Source: Nautilus pompilius
Lineage: Eukaryota > Mollusca > Cephalopoda > Nautilida > Nautilidae
DNA length: 64,000 nucleotides
Reading direction: 5' to 3'
Assembly: GCA_018389105.1 (NCBI GenBank)
Contig: JACATO010000993.1
Location: 545,545 to 609,544 of the forward strand
The first letter of the stretch is position 1. The number at the start of each line of letters is the position of its first letter. The position numbers were made by a program, and so were the translations under genes. Of the stretch, positions 45,561-57,656 are shown in pieces. The notes under the pieces are model-generated. The model was given only the letters and a program-made list of their open reading frames with translations, was not told where the DNA came from and searched no databases.

Positions 45561-47990
45561 CGAGTGGTCTGGGGTACGGGGGAAAAGGACTCACGTGTCT
45601 CTGTTTACTCGGCTACAACAAAGGTGAACGATACAACGTTTTGAAACGCAATGTAGAAATTGGAAAATAACGAAACGAAATTTGCCTGAATATCAGTCCT
45701 CCATAATACCACGTATGTTTCTATCTTACTCGTACCTCCAGCCTAGAAGTGCTAGTATTTGTGATGAACTGGCTGTATATTTATTGAAATATAGTCGTAA
45801 CACAAAACATGTGGATAGACTTACGGCTGTTAATAAATCTTAAATAATCTTTACTATTATGGGTCTATTTTGGTTTTGTTTCTTGAGTAGGAATAAGACA
45901 ACTGTTGAAATAAACTTCGTCTTCAAGAAGACGTTGAGACAACTCCGGATAACCTGTGGTTATACAAAATTCTACTTAAGCTTTAGTGGTATTTACATGG
46001 TACTAAATGTGACGTACAGTAAATGTCGTGTAACAAAGAGCATTAAAGATGGCCTTTCTAACGTCGGTCAATAAAATTAAAGCAAAGATGGCGTCTTCTT
46101 TTTTTTACTAGCCCTCTATGCTAAAATGATAAGGAAATTCGGTTAATAAACTGATTTGTATCGAGGTGATTTGTCTGTTTTAGATGCATTCCAAAACGAA
46201 ACTTAAGAAAGATTTCTCTCCATTTCTACGTAATTCGGCCATGTTTGTAGTAATTAGAAATTGCAGTATTTAGTCGGCCCGCTTTTGAATATCGAGAACG
46301 AGGCGGATTTCCTGTGAAGGGCTACGCCGAACTGTCTGCTGTATGTGTATTTACGGATTAGTTGAGCGCTGAATCTGCTATCTAACTGAAAGATATGTCA
46401 AACTCCGCACACACACACACACCCGGCCTCTGGATTCTGCGCAAGGTGAGCCACAGGGTTATTTACCAGGTGTTTTCTATCCTGCAATATTTAGTCTTAG
46501 AAAAGGCACATTCGGGTCGGAGACGGCATTCCTGCGATTGTACCTCTCTCTCTCTCTCTCTCTTGTAGACTAGCGGTTACTAAACTGTTGTTAACAGTTT
46601 CCTGCAGCAGGCTAGGTGGTGGAATATATAACTCCACCCTCAACTGTATTTGTTTCCCACACTTTAGAAGTATACATTATTGGATTTTAATCATTAATCA
46701 GATGAAGGAATGCAGTTAAAACCCACGGTCGTTTTGATTTTCGGGATAAATATTGCATTAAAATTAAACAACTACACGTAAACTTCTGAACTAGTTTGAT
46801 GGCTGGAAGTTCGGTTTTGAAAAAGATTGGATCCATGCTTGGAAAATGCTACTCTAAAGCAAATGTGTTATCATTCATTTGTTATTCTATTTCTTTTTCC
46901 TTGGTTTATATTTTGAGAATTTTCTTTTTAAAGTAATGTCTGGCGGCACGTACAAAGTATCCGATGACTCGTGTGTGTGACATGATCTGGCAATTTATTT
47001 GGGACCAGTTTTTTCTTTTTTAAAAGAAACCCCCATGTATATAGTAAAACCCGCACATGTATAATTCAGAACACCGTGATGGTTACGAATATGTGGAAAA
47101 CCATTACAACTGATAATTTCTCCCAGGCGGCGTGAGAAATTTTCATTTGCTCAATTTAAAACCGATCAGCGCTTAGACAACTGACAAGTTTCGCTGGCAG
47201 TCGTCGTCTCCACGTGTTACCTACCCTCACTTTGATGGAAACACCCCCCCCCCGGGGGGGGTCAGATCTGGGCTTGACCATTGTTTACCTACGCCCGCAG
47301 CTTGAAATAATTCATCTAATTTCCAAGCGTTCAGAGCCATTTAAATCATTTCGCCATAAACGTCTCGATGAAGCCGAATTGACTTACGACCTTACACTAC
47401 CCCGCCTAAGGTAAAAATGGAAACAAGGTGTGTTTTTTTTCTCTTTTAATCGCCCTGAATAACCTACGGATCTCAGTTCGGGAAGCTGGCTCAAGGACCG
47501 ATGTCAAGTACTTTTTTTTTTTCTTTTCCACTCAGTAAACACATCTGTCGTAAAGAATTTATTGGTGTCTCGACACTACATCGCGAACGGGACAAAGGAA
47601 AGCCTTACCCTCAAATGATTCCGGCTACGCCTTATTAAACCGCATAGGTCGTTAGCTTTATTTCGCAGCTGCAATCCGCTGGTTCCTAGATAGCACCATC
47701 TCTTGGCTCAAATAGTCCGAACGTTTTCGTACCGGTAAAATTTCGATGGAGTCAGCACACAGGAAGTGACCTTCCTTACCTGCTGGCGACCTCTAAGAAC
47801 GAGAAAACGCCATCTTTCTCCGTAAGTCTCTCTCTCTCTTTTTTTCTTTACAAATAAAAGCAAAAATTAACACGAATTCGTCACTCACGTGCATAATGTG
47901 ACAATCGATGAAATAAGATGTTTTTTTTTTTATTCTTCTTAGTTTTTGAATTCGTCAATTTTCACAAAGTGAAAGATTTAAAAAAAAAAA
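45561..47990. other. Non-coding DNA, nothing recognised
   Basis: Contains a short (CT)n at 46543-46563, a perfect hairpin AAACTGTT-GTT-AACAGTTT at 46582-46600, a short (CA)n near 46410-46421 and the C10G8 block at 47244-47261. No gene recognised. Confidence 0.45.
47244..47261. repeat. C10-G8 homopolymer junction
   Basis: Ten C directly followed by eight G, self-complementary without a loop. Confidence 0.95.
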
Positions 47991-47999
47991 AACAAAACA

Positions 48000-48161
48000 G
48001 GAAAACCTTCGCTAGTAGGTGAACTCCGGCGGTTATTTCCCCTGCCCCCAACCAGATCCCGACCTACCGACTTCGTCTACGCGGCCGGCTGGGATTACAC
48101 CGATCGGAACCCGACCTCAACCTTGGCGCTCTAGCAGCTTAACTACTGGGCCACGGGTCCC
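48000..48161 (-). mobile_element. tRNA-derived SINE
   Basis: On the minus strand, starting near 48161, the sequence opens GGGACCCG like a tRNA acceptor arm. The A box TGGCCCAGTAGTTAAG (48153-48138) and B box GGTTCCGATCGG (one base off the GGTTCGANNCC consensus, 48111-48100) are about 42 bases apart, as in tRNAs. A body of about 95 bp follows and ends near a T-rich run at about 47980, which could serve as the Pol III stop or tail. The anticodon arm no longer pairs well, so this is a SINE rather than a tRNA gene. Transcription of such elements is by RNA polymerase III and spread depends on a LINE supplied elsewhere. Confidence 0.75.
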
Positions 48162-50518
48162 TCCCTCCCTCCCCGACCGGTAGTTTAGAGTATACCCTTG
48201 TTGGACCGTTTGGCAGGGGCGCCCCGAAATACGTAGATAGGAATTCCAAGAATAATAGTTTCCAAGAGGGCCGTCCTTCGTTGCTTTGTATGATGCGGCG
48301 CGGTTACCCTCCGCTAGAGTAGAACGAGAGCGTTCGGGGCTGCGGGATGAGTCGCATCAGTACCCGATAACACACACAGGGGGCGCTATTTCATGATGGT
48401 CAGCCACGTTTTGCGGTGAGAGGTCAATAGAAATCGCACTTTTATCACGTGATTAGTGAAAATTCGGGGGAAAAAAATGCTGGACTTCTCTTTCAGACAG
48501 TAAATTGCAAACTTCTTGTACGCGAATGAACAGCCTGAGGGGTTGGGGGGGGTAGTTTCTCGTGTCCCGTGAGGCATACCTCGTGTTTGAAACCCCCACC
48601 TGTTTTCTAATAATGGGGATTTAGAATGTGATACCGTTCATTTAAACTCATTTCTCAAGTTTTCAGAGGGAATGTCTTAATGCTGCTTTCCAAAAGCGTT
48701 CTCGATCAGTGCATCAATTAGTTAATATTATCCCCCTACCCCGGGAGGCTCATCAGATAAATCAATCCCCTTCTGTCGAAAAATACCGGTCTCATTTTCC
48801 GAGGTACCCTACCTTTTACGCGCTTTAGGGACACGACGTCGTATTGAACGGTGCACAGCTGTTCTGTTGGTGACGACGGATGCCTGAGGTAGTCAGAAGT
48901 GTGAAGCGGTGTCTTAAATTTCAACAGTCCATAAAGTCAAGCGGTCTCGCCTCTCCGTTTGCTTACATCTGCGACCGGTGGGTGATCCATTGACCGGAAC
49001 TCATTTCTCGTAACCGTATACCCACCTCGCTTGTCCGCCTTTACACGGTTGCGGCCAGCTGGGTGTAGCTTCTGTTGCTCCGAATTCATTCCATCTTTGT
49101 CCTTAATGTGCTTGATCGGGGCACACAAAAAGCGAACTGCAGCGCACGTCGTCGCTGTCTCGCAGCTAATCTTAGTTTACTTCCAACCCATGTACTATTT
49201 AAAAAAAAAAAAATTTACGAAACTCTGACGTAGATTTTTCTTCCCACATTCAGGTTTTATATTATTACGATTAAGGCTAAAATGTAGCGCAAATGTTTTA
49301 GTAACTGAAGCTCGGCTACTAATCAAAGACCAAAACCAGCAAAAACAAAAATGTATTTTTTCCCCCTCCGGATCCGTTCTCTGATTCTCAGCTTTATTTT
49401 GGTACTAATTTTACATCTGTGAAAATAAGGACGTTTGTTTGTTTGAATATATACTTGAATTGGAAACTTTGTTAACAGATGAGAGAGTTATTAAAAGGAA
49501 AATAATTTAAATACTTTTAACGAAAATTTACTCTGAAGACTCGGTTAATTTAAAGTACACATGTAGAATTTCACTTTTCAAGGGGAAATTTTTTTAAAAT
49601 ATGGATTAAGATTTTAGGGATTCGGAGGGTCGAATATTCCTTCCATCGTCAGTGTTTATTCTGTCTAAATCTTTAAAGAATGGTATCGTGACTCAGATCC
49701 GTTCTTTAAAACACGCCGTTACCCGGACACCATATATTCTGGATGTATTTGAGGTGCCCCCTATGTCCGTCCATCAGTCTTCGGCATGGAATTCCCACCA
49801 CAGTCTCGTTCAGTTTCTAAGCGAATTAGGAAAAATCATTTACGGGAAGGTTTGGCTGCAGGTTTATTGTGGATATTTAGAGACAGCGGAATAAAACGAG
49901 CTCAAACGTTCGCACTACTTATAATGCGGGGTTAGTGACTTTCCTGATAAAATATTCCGCAAACTTTGCATATTCGATTCATTCGCATAATTGCGCATAA
50001 TGATTTTATTCGTTTTTTTTTATTTTTTATTGCGCATCGTACATGCGAGTACTGCCTGTCTTGCGCTTTAATTTTAGTTTATGTCGAAGTATGAAACCCG
50101 TTACGAATTGCAACCGGCTGTTAATTATAGGGGCGAAAATCGTCGCTGTGCGCGGAAAAATATAACTCAGAATGAAGTGCAGTTTAATTACTCGGTTATG
50201 CTAATGAAGCTAATCTCTCTTGTCAGAATCGCGTTTTTGTATCCAGAAAATAGATGGCGAGAAAGCGGGATGGGGGGGGCATATTGGCAGATAAGGAACT
50301 GCACTTAGTTGAATTGAATTCTTGTTCAGTTTGTGAGACTTGGTACGGTATAGCGACGGATAAATGGCGAGAGGTCGTTAACTTTACTTCGCCTTTTCGC
50401 TAAAAAAATATCTTTTACAGCTACTTCAATAAATCTGATCATCTGTTGCCGCCACGAGAGTTAAAAACCAACTGATGGGGCGGTTCTCTTACTTGGCGCT
50501 CCAGCTATTCTTCTGCCA
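48162..50518. other. Non-coding DNA, GC-richer in 48.2-49.2 kb
   Basis: The GC-richer part keeps several 60-65 codon frames open on both strands without recognisable domains. G8 runs lie at 48545-48552 and 50272-50279. No gene recognised. Confidence 0.4.
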
Positions 50519-50545
50519 GGGGGGGGGGAGGAGAGAGAGAGAAAG

Positions 50546-50582
<37 letters not shown>

Positions 50583-50589
50583 ACGTCAG

Positions 50590-50650
<61 letters not shown>

Positions 50651-50699
50651 GAGATGATGATGAGATGAAAGAGAGAGAGAGATGGAGATAGAGAGAGAG

Positions 50700-50763
<64 letters not shown>

Positions 50764-50766
50764 AGA
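50519..50766. repeat. G10 run and interrupted (GA)n array with one CRE-like unit
   Basis: A G10 run (50519-50528) leads into about 235 bp of GA repeats. A single diverged minisatellite unit at 50579-50600, ATTACGTCAGTACAGAGAG, is related to the units at 38.9 and 42.7 kb. The 106-codon minus frame is Leu-Ser repeat translation. Confidence 0.95.
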
Positions 50767-53100
50767 GACGCTTTGATCTTTTAACTGTCAATAAACAAAT
50801 GGTGGACACCCCAATGAGATAATATCCGTAGTTTGTTAAACTGAAGATAGAAAGTTAAGATGCTACAACTATTTTAAATACGTTTTCAGTTCTGTAAGAA
50901 ATTTTTTAAAAATGCATAAGTTTTGTGTGTATTTGTTTTTGTTCAGAAAGTTTAGCTTCAGACGTTTCGAAAGTCTCCCATAATCGTATTATTACAGCTT
51001 GATTCGTCATCATTACAAAGATCAGTATCACTACGTATTTACTGACTCCGCTTTTTAAAAAAAATCCTTAGTTTTATACACGTGGGAAGGTTTTCCTTTT
51101 ATGAATATTGAAATTAGTTGACCGTATCATTTCAATTGAAATGTATACCTGATGCAAAAGAACTATTTTCTTTTGTTTGTCTTTTTTCTTCCTAAAATGT
51201 TATTTCTTAAAATTCTATTAACTCGGTAGTTTTAGTCTGAGTACTAATCACCTGTTTTATTTAAGAGTATCTAATCAGCAATCATATTATCACTGGCACA
51301 GTATCTTTGAAATCTACGGTATATATATAAAGAAGCTGCAGTGAGAGGATATAAAACCTAATAGAACCTTTATCGTCGGCCATTTGAAAAAAAAAGAAAT
51401 CAGATGCTGTCAAACAAAAAGAAGGAAGAAACTTCCCACAACGGTTTAAACTGAAAGTTAAAATTCATACGTCAGAAAGAGTTGCAATAATGTCGATAAA
51501 GCTACAGATAGCGCTAGGGTGGAGGTGTGGGTATCGCAATGTACTTAAGAAGTAAATCTAGCTATTCATCAAGTTCCTGTAGCGATACAAATGACATGCT
51601 CACAACTCGCTTCGGCTCTCGGTAACCGGAGTTAAAACGTATCAGCTAAAAAATGTAGAATTCATCATTCATTTCCCGTTACATTTAGCAATTGTTTTTT
51701 CTTTCTTATATTCCTGGCAATCTTTTCCTTTTTATTTTCTCTTAAGACATGTCAAATTTCGGTGTGGCATAACTACCAGAAAGGCAGCCAAATATTTGGT
51801 GCTGTATCCGTGGATCTTTTTCACTTAATCATCCTCGTTGTCAGTCATGGAAATTCAACGTTATAAGCAACGCATTCTTGGAGGCGGTACCCGGAATTCT
51901 GATGTCGAATTCTCGACATTCTGGTTTTGAGAATCGAAACCTTTCTGCAAATTACGTCTGGAACCTCTCGGTCGCTGTTCCCCTCATGGGAGCTTCAAAA
52001 AGTCACTGGTAAAGAAAAACAAGAACAAATTCCTAATCGTATAAAAACCATGAATTTATTTGAACAAATGCTTTAAAGGATGTGTAAATAATTACGGGGG
52101 GAAGTGTAGACACGTCGTAAGTAAATAACGGTAAGCACTGTAATTACAGAATTTATATTCTAGACATCGAATAAACGAATAAGAATAAAGCTGGAGAGCT
52201 ACTCTGCTGGTGATTCTTGGTTTAAAAGCGCAAAGCAATCACGTGCGAAATGATCACACCCATCTGCTAAAGACGAGACCATAGAAGGACAATTCCTCTT
52301 TATTTTCAAGTATATTTTCTATCACGGTCACTGATTAATTTCTCCACAGTTGCAGGCATTGAAAATCCGCGAAATATTCACGTGGGAAAATGGAATCGTT
52401 TTCCTTTTTCTTTTTTTTTTTTTAAAAATAAAAACTTTTCGCTCTCCTTTCGCGCGTGATGCCGATTGTCTTTTCCTTAACAAGTGCGTGACTGTGTCAG
52501 TTCTTCTTTGCTTTGTTGATAGCGCGGACGCGGTGTTATCCGACAGTTTAAAATATAAATATCTTCTCCGTCGAGTTGTTTCTCTGTGTGAGGCACCCGC
52601 GCGCCCAGCAGTCATTTACGAAGATAAAATTCCCCGCGGTTTAAACAGAAAAGTTCTTCACAGGCGCCAAGTTCAAGAATGGTGGCAGTTTTCTGGAAAC
52701 AGCCGCGATTACTTGCACAATGCTAAAACGAAGAATCCAACAGGAAAACCAACAACATATTTGAGAATTTACAGATTATCTGAGAATCGGAATTCGCAGT
52801 TAATAAAGTTTTGTGATAAAAACATTACAATTATATAGACTTTACTGTTTTCGAGATGCGATGTCCGAACAAACGATGAAAACAAATGCAGACGCAAAGT
52901 CTGCGCAGTTACCAGGAGTTGGATGATGATCCAGATTCTGTATTGTTTCGCGTTAGATAAAATATGCGATCCGTACAATGGCTAATTCATTTTTACGGCG
53001 TTTCACTGAATGACTGGCTCATTGATAGTGATGGTGGTGGCTACCACAGACCATTCTCGTTTGCCACTCAATAAATTATTGTACCCCATCGTTTTGTTTT
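50767..53100. other. Non-coding DNA; unassigned 162-codon frame
   Basis: The frame at 52350-52838 (plus, 162 codons) is among the longest not built on a repeat. It has a Phe-rich hydrophobic stretch near residues 18-28, which comes from a T/A-rich run, and no recognisable domain. A 95-codon frame runs on the opposite strand over the same bases. I do not call it a gene. Confidence 0.4.
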
Positions 53101-56100
53101 CCTTGGCTAGCGGCAGCCAGAAAAATGCGCTACATTTAATCTTTCGTAAGCTATTATAAAGGAACAGAGGTTTAAGTTAATCCGCCCCCAAAGCCCAGGC
53201 AAACAGCCACGATGTAGAACCGAGAAATTAAACACACTGTCTGCATGTGCTGACTTGAAAGCCTGATAATTGTTTTGCACTGCTGAAGCTGAAACATTCG
53301 CGGCTTTTGCAGTAGCTGACCCGTTATGCGTCGCCATGTGCTGTCTGCAGTTAAAGAGCACCTATTACCAGTTATATTCGCCGTTACCGTTGTGTTTTAA
53401 AAAAGGGAAATAATTCCAGGAACTCCCGAGTGGTACACAGACAGCCACGGCGTTGATAAACAAGCCCAGCACTGGGAAACAAACGCCTTTAATCCTGTAG
53501 TAAATTCCATTTAAAGTCCATTCTGTGTACTTAAACACCTTGTACAAATAAACTTCATTAACCTTTACTAACTCGTTCAATTTCTCCGTTTGATCCATTC
53601 TCATTTTGCAGCTGAATAGTTCCACACAATTCCCACTCAGCTCGACCATGAAATTATCACTTCTACATACATTTGCGAATTAAAGAATTTTCTCTTAAGC
53701 TTCTTCGCGGGGGGAGGGGAGACAACCGCCCCCAGCTTTTGTTGACTCCTGACTGCAGATTCCTTTGAAGATAGCCTACCTGTCGCTGTTCATATAATGG
53801 AAGGCGGTGTGTTCAGGAATAATTACTGTGTGCGCAAACCAAACAATGCGCCTCACTTTGCCTGTTGTGATTTTACAGATGGCGATCTTATTCTAAGAGA
53901 TAAGAGCCTCAAATACAAGTAATTTTTCACGAAGCTTTGGTAAATGCACCAAAGCAGTTTATAAGTAGATTAATTTCGGTAGCAGATGTTAGATTCGGCG
54001 CTGATAAAAGAAACATTACGCAGCGCTAGTTACTGCGGTCAGGGGGGGGGAATAAATAGGTCCGATAAACGGAACAGAAACACCTATTCGTTGACTCCGA
54101 GATTAAATGAAAAGGTTTATGGAAAAACATCCGGGTTATCTAAATAAAGAAAGAAAAAATAGCAGCGTGAAATAATTAAAACGTAGTTCTTTCGTGAATG
54201 CGAATCTTTCCTTATCGAGAAAAGCGACAGTGTAGTACTGTTCCGAAGGAACTGATCTAGTGAGCCAAGAGGGCGTAAGGGTTTCAACAATGATGTTAAA
54301 CTGAGCAATTTTCTTGGTGTTTTTTTACTGAAGATTTAGCATCTAACACGCACGTATATATTATCAGTAACCAGCAGCTTCCTACAATTATTTAATTCTC
54401 AGCAACAGCCATTATCGCATTATAGCTTTATAGTAAGCATGGTTTATGTAAAACATGAGACGGTTCCATTCGGAACGGAGGAACCTAATAACGGTTGAGT
54501 CTTGTACCGAAGATAGCTTTCGTGATTTTTTTCTTTGCGCAAACCAAACGTTCATTTACAAAAAGGGGAATGTGTGCCCGGGGATACATGCTCAAAAATC
54601 GGTAAAAAACGAATACATACGCAGCAAATTAACCCGTTTAAAACTCCGCGGCGGCTTTTAAAATTGCTTATACATTGTTAGATGCGATATTCTCTGAACT
54701 ATTTTGTCTTTTAAGACGAATGTCTGCAGTCTAGAGAACGCTGGGGGGGGGGTCTTCACCTTTATCAGCAAGAGCTGGTAAACGTCTCGCAGAAATCCAC
54801 GGATAGACATCTTTGGTTGTTCCTTATTGAGCGCCTTTCAGAAAAAAAGAAAAAGAAAAACGGCCATCTGTACTTGGTGATTATACGAAGTTCTTCTAAT
54901 GACAGGCCCCATCATCGTTTCCATGTTTAGAGAACGTTAAAGAAATTGTTTTGTCGCGCTTAGTTTTGGTTTAACTTTTTCGGAGAGTTCAAACAGACCA
55001 GCTAACAAGAGACACCATCCGCCATCTTACAGAGGGAAATGCTAACGTTGGCAGCTTTTGGACGTTTGACTTTCATTTGTGATGATCTCTAATAATAAAA
55101 AAAAACAAAAAACACAAAAAAGCTGTAGGACTTGAGATTGATAGATTAACACTTGGCAGTTGTCAGGACTTACAGGGCGCCTTCGACGAGTCTGTCTCTG
55201 TCTTTAAAGCAAAATTGGAGACGGTGGGGAAAATCTTCAGTGGAGTTACCGGGCTGATCTTCAAAGATTTCCTCCCATTCTCGGAGCAAGGTCTGTTCGA
55301 ACGCCTTGAAATTTCCATGTGGCTTTGGGCAAACATATTCCCTCAAGAATCTCTTGAGCGGCGAAATCCAACCGGTTCAGATCGAGTGAAGACCGAGGCT
55401 AACCGTTTTTTGGTTATTATGTCCCAAAAAATTCTAGGACAGTCACGTTTACGTAGTTGAGCTGTGGGCAGGCGCCACTTTCTCCTAATATGTCCAGGGC
55501 TCTGGCTTCACCTGAGACTCCAGAATACTGTTTTTGTAGATTTTGGTATTTAGTTTGATGACGATTGAAAAAAAAAAGTTGGGGGGGGGGGAGATTTTCA
55601 CCGCCAGGAAGCGACCTTATCATAATTTATACGGACAGAGTTTCAGCTTTTTTTTTGCCCTGATCACTTTTCGTACCCGTTGCTTTGCTGATCCTAATCC
55701 CTTTGGCCATTTTTCTCGTGGACGGCTGCCGGTTTCATGAAAGCCCGTCTGGGTATGAATTTTTAAAGTTTCTTTGTTGTGTGTGTCGCCAATCGGCCGA
55801 CTCTATTCTGACCTGGCTTTGACGTGGAAGGTTTTGACATACCGATCGACGGTATATGAGCCGATACATTTCTTTTCGAGCAGACGTAGAGCACCACTCT
55901 TTGTCTCTCTCTTGTTTAAAACGCCACAACGGTGACCGGGAAGGGTTCTGTTCCGTCTTGCGCTGTTTGAATTTAAAACGTCACATAGGTATCTGAGGGA
56001 CACATTTCTATGACAGACAATTTGGGATAACGACTGATTAAAATCGAAACAATTTCCCGGCGATCAGCAGCTTCATAATTGGATTTCAATCCTTTGGACA

Positions 56101-56269
56101 GAAGTCAAAACGCGGCGAACCTATGGCACTGGCTCCGTGCTCTTTTAGGCCCCTTTCTTGGAACAGAAAGAGTATTCTTTTAGTATCAGTTCAATGAAAG
56201 AGCATTGGACCAAACTACAAGTTGCGTATAGAGACGACCTAGTTAAAACTAAAAAAAAATCACCGCCTT
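53101..56269. other. Non-coding DNA, nothing recognised
   Basis: Two minus frames in succession, 53649-53365 (94 codons) and 53361-53107 (84 codons), are separated by a stop and show no recognised domain. G runs of 9, 10 and 11 lie at 54042, 54743 and 55581. A YY1-like CCGCCATCTT occurs near 55018-55027. Confidence 0.4.
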
Positions 56270-56760
56270 TGTTTCATATTCTAAGTTAGACAAATTAAAA
56301 TACATATACTATAATTTTAAAACGAATAACTAAGAGCGTATGATAGAATTATACAGTATATAACGGATTTTTAAAACGAAAAATCGGCTTAGTACAAAAT
56401 AATTATCAAACAATAGAATAAAACATTAACAATATATAATACAATTGTAAAGCGAAAAGTTGCGAGTATACAATAGGAATCTAGTGCGACAAAATAAGTT
56501 TAAAGAGTAGATTTCTAAACTCACGTAGCAATATGTAATACATTATAAAGTTTACAATACAATTATAAAACTATAGTATATAATACAGTTGTTTAACTAC
56601 AAGTTTAAAATTTTAAAAAAATTAATATCATGGACATATAGATTAATACATGTAATATACAATTTTTAAAAACATTTTTCAGTAAATATATGCACCAGAA
56701 TTAAAATTACCATGATAATTATTTTATTTTAATACTTACATATCATTTTAAAAAATGAAA
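56270..56760. repeat. Degenerate AT-rich repeat block
   Basis: About 490 bp, nearly all A and T, with recurring but imperfect phrases such as TATATAATACA, AATTGTAAA, TACAATACAATTATAAA and GTATATAATACAGTTG. It resembles a decayed AT-rich satellite. No exact period was established by eye. Confidence 0.5.
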
Positions 56761-57580
56761 GAAAAAAAAAGAAATAGGTTTGAGAATTTTTGTCTTTAAT
56801 TATCAACTCAGGATGTCTTCATGTTTGTAGTCAAGTCAAAGCAAGATATTTTATTGTTGATTCGTTAGTCTGTTGGCCGCTTTCCACCGAATGATAAACA
56901 TTTATGAATGAATTTTAATGTTTGATTGATTTTTCTTTGCGTAAGAACGTGGAATTTTAGAAAGCCACGATCTAGAATGGTGACTTCGCAAAAGGAAGAT
57001 CGAAACGTTAACCCATTGCCCTCTACAAGAACTGGGCACTTCAATGAGTTTGTTTTTATTACTTTGAAACAAAATTGGAACCTCTCAGTTCTAGCTATTC
57101 TAGAGCATCCCTCGCATATCATTTGAGGCCTAGATTAACTAGTAGACAGGATGATGTACGTTTGCAAAAACAACTTCATTAAATCGCACGGTAATAGAAA
57201 ATGTATGCCATACCACCAGCTGGACAGACTCACCTTTCACTTTCATCTTAAGTCCTTGCTCTAAGGAAACAATAAGACATCCTTTTTTGTGAGATAAACA
57301 TGACGTATTATTTTTATATTTGAGGTAAGGTAAATAGCACGTACAGATTGCCTCTTCTTTTTGTTTTTTTTTTAAAGGTAGTCTTTAAAAATGACTTTTT
57401 GCTTGATGTTTGTATTTACACATTCAATCTCTTCTTTTAGTTATTCTAGCTGGATCTTAAATTTAAGAATACATTTATTGTCAGAGGTTTCTTTTCTTTG
57501 TCATTTATGATGAATTTAAGAAACTTCTGGATCTATATACCATTTAAAGGAAAAACAAATAATAAGAAAATGATAACACG
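56761..57580. other. Non-coding DNA, nothing recognised
   Basis: Overlapping frames on both strands at 56865-57126 show no domain. Confidence 0.45.
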
Positions 57581-57595
57581 ATTATTATTATTATA

Positions 57596-57655
<60 letters not shown>
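57581..57655. repeat. (ATT)n microsatellite
   Basis: About 24 ATT units with one slip at about 57593. It creates a poly-Ile frame. Confidence 0.97.

Positions 57656-57656
<1 letters not shown>

Noticed and set aside
48875-48900. let-7-like TGAGGTAGT
   Set aside because: Only the first nine bases match and no precursor hairpin is evident.
52350-52838. 162-codon plus frame
   Set aside because: No recognisable domain, a homopolymer-derived Phe-rich part and an overlapping frame on the other strand; kept only as a note in the interval.
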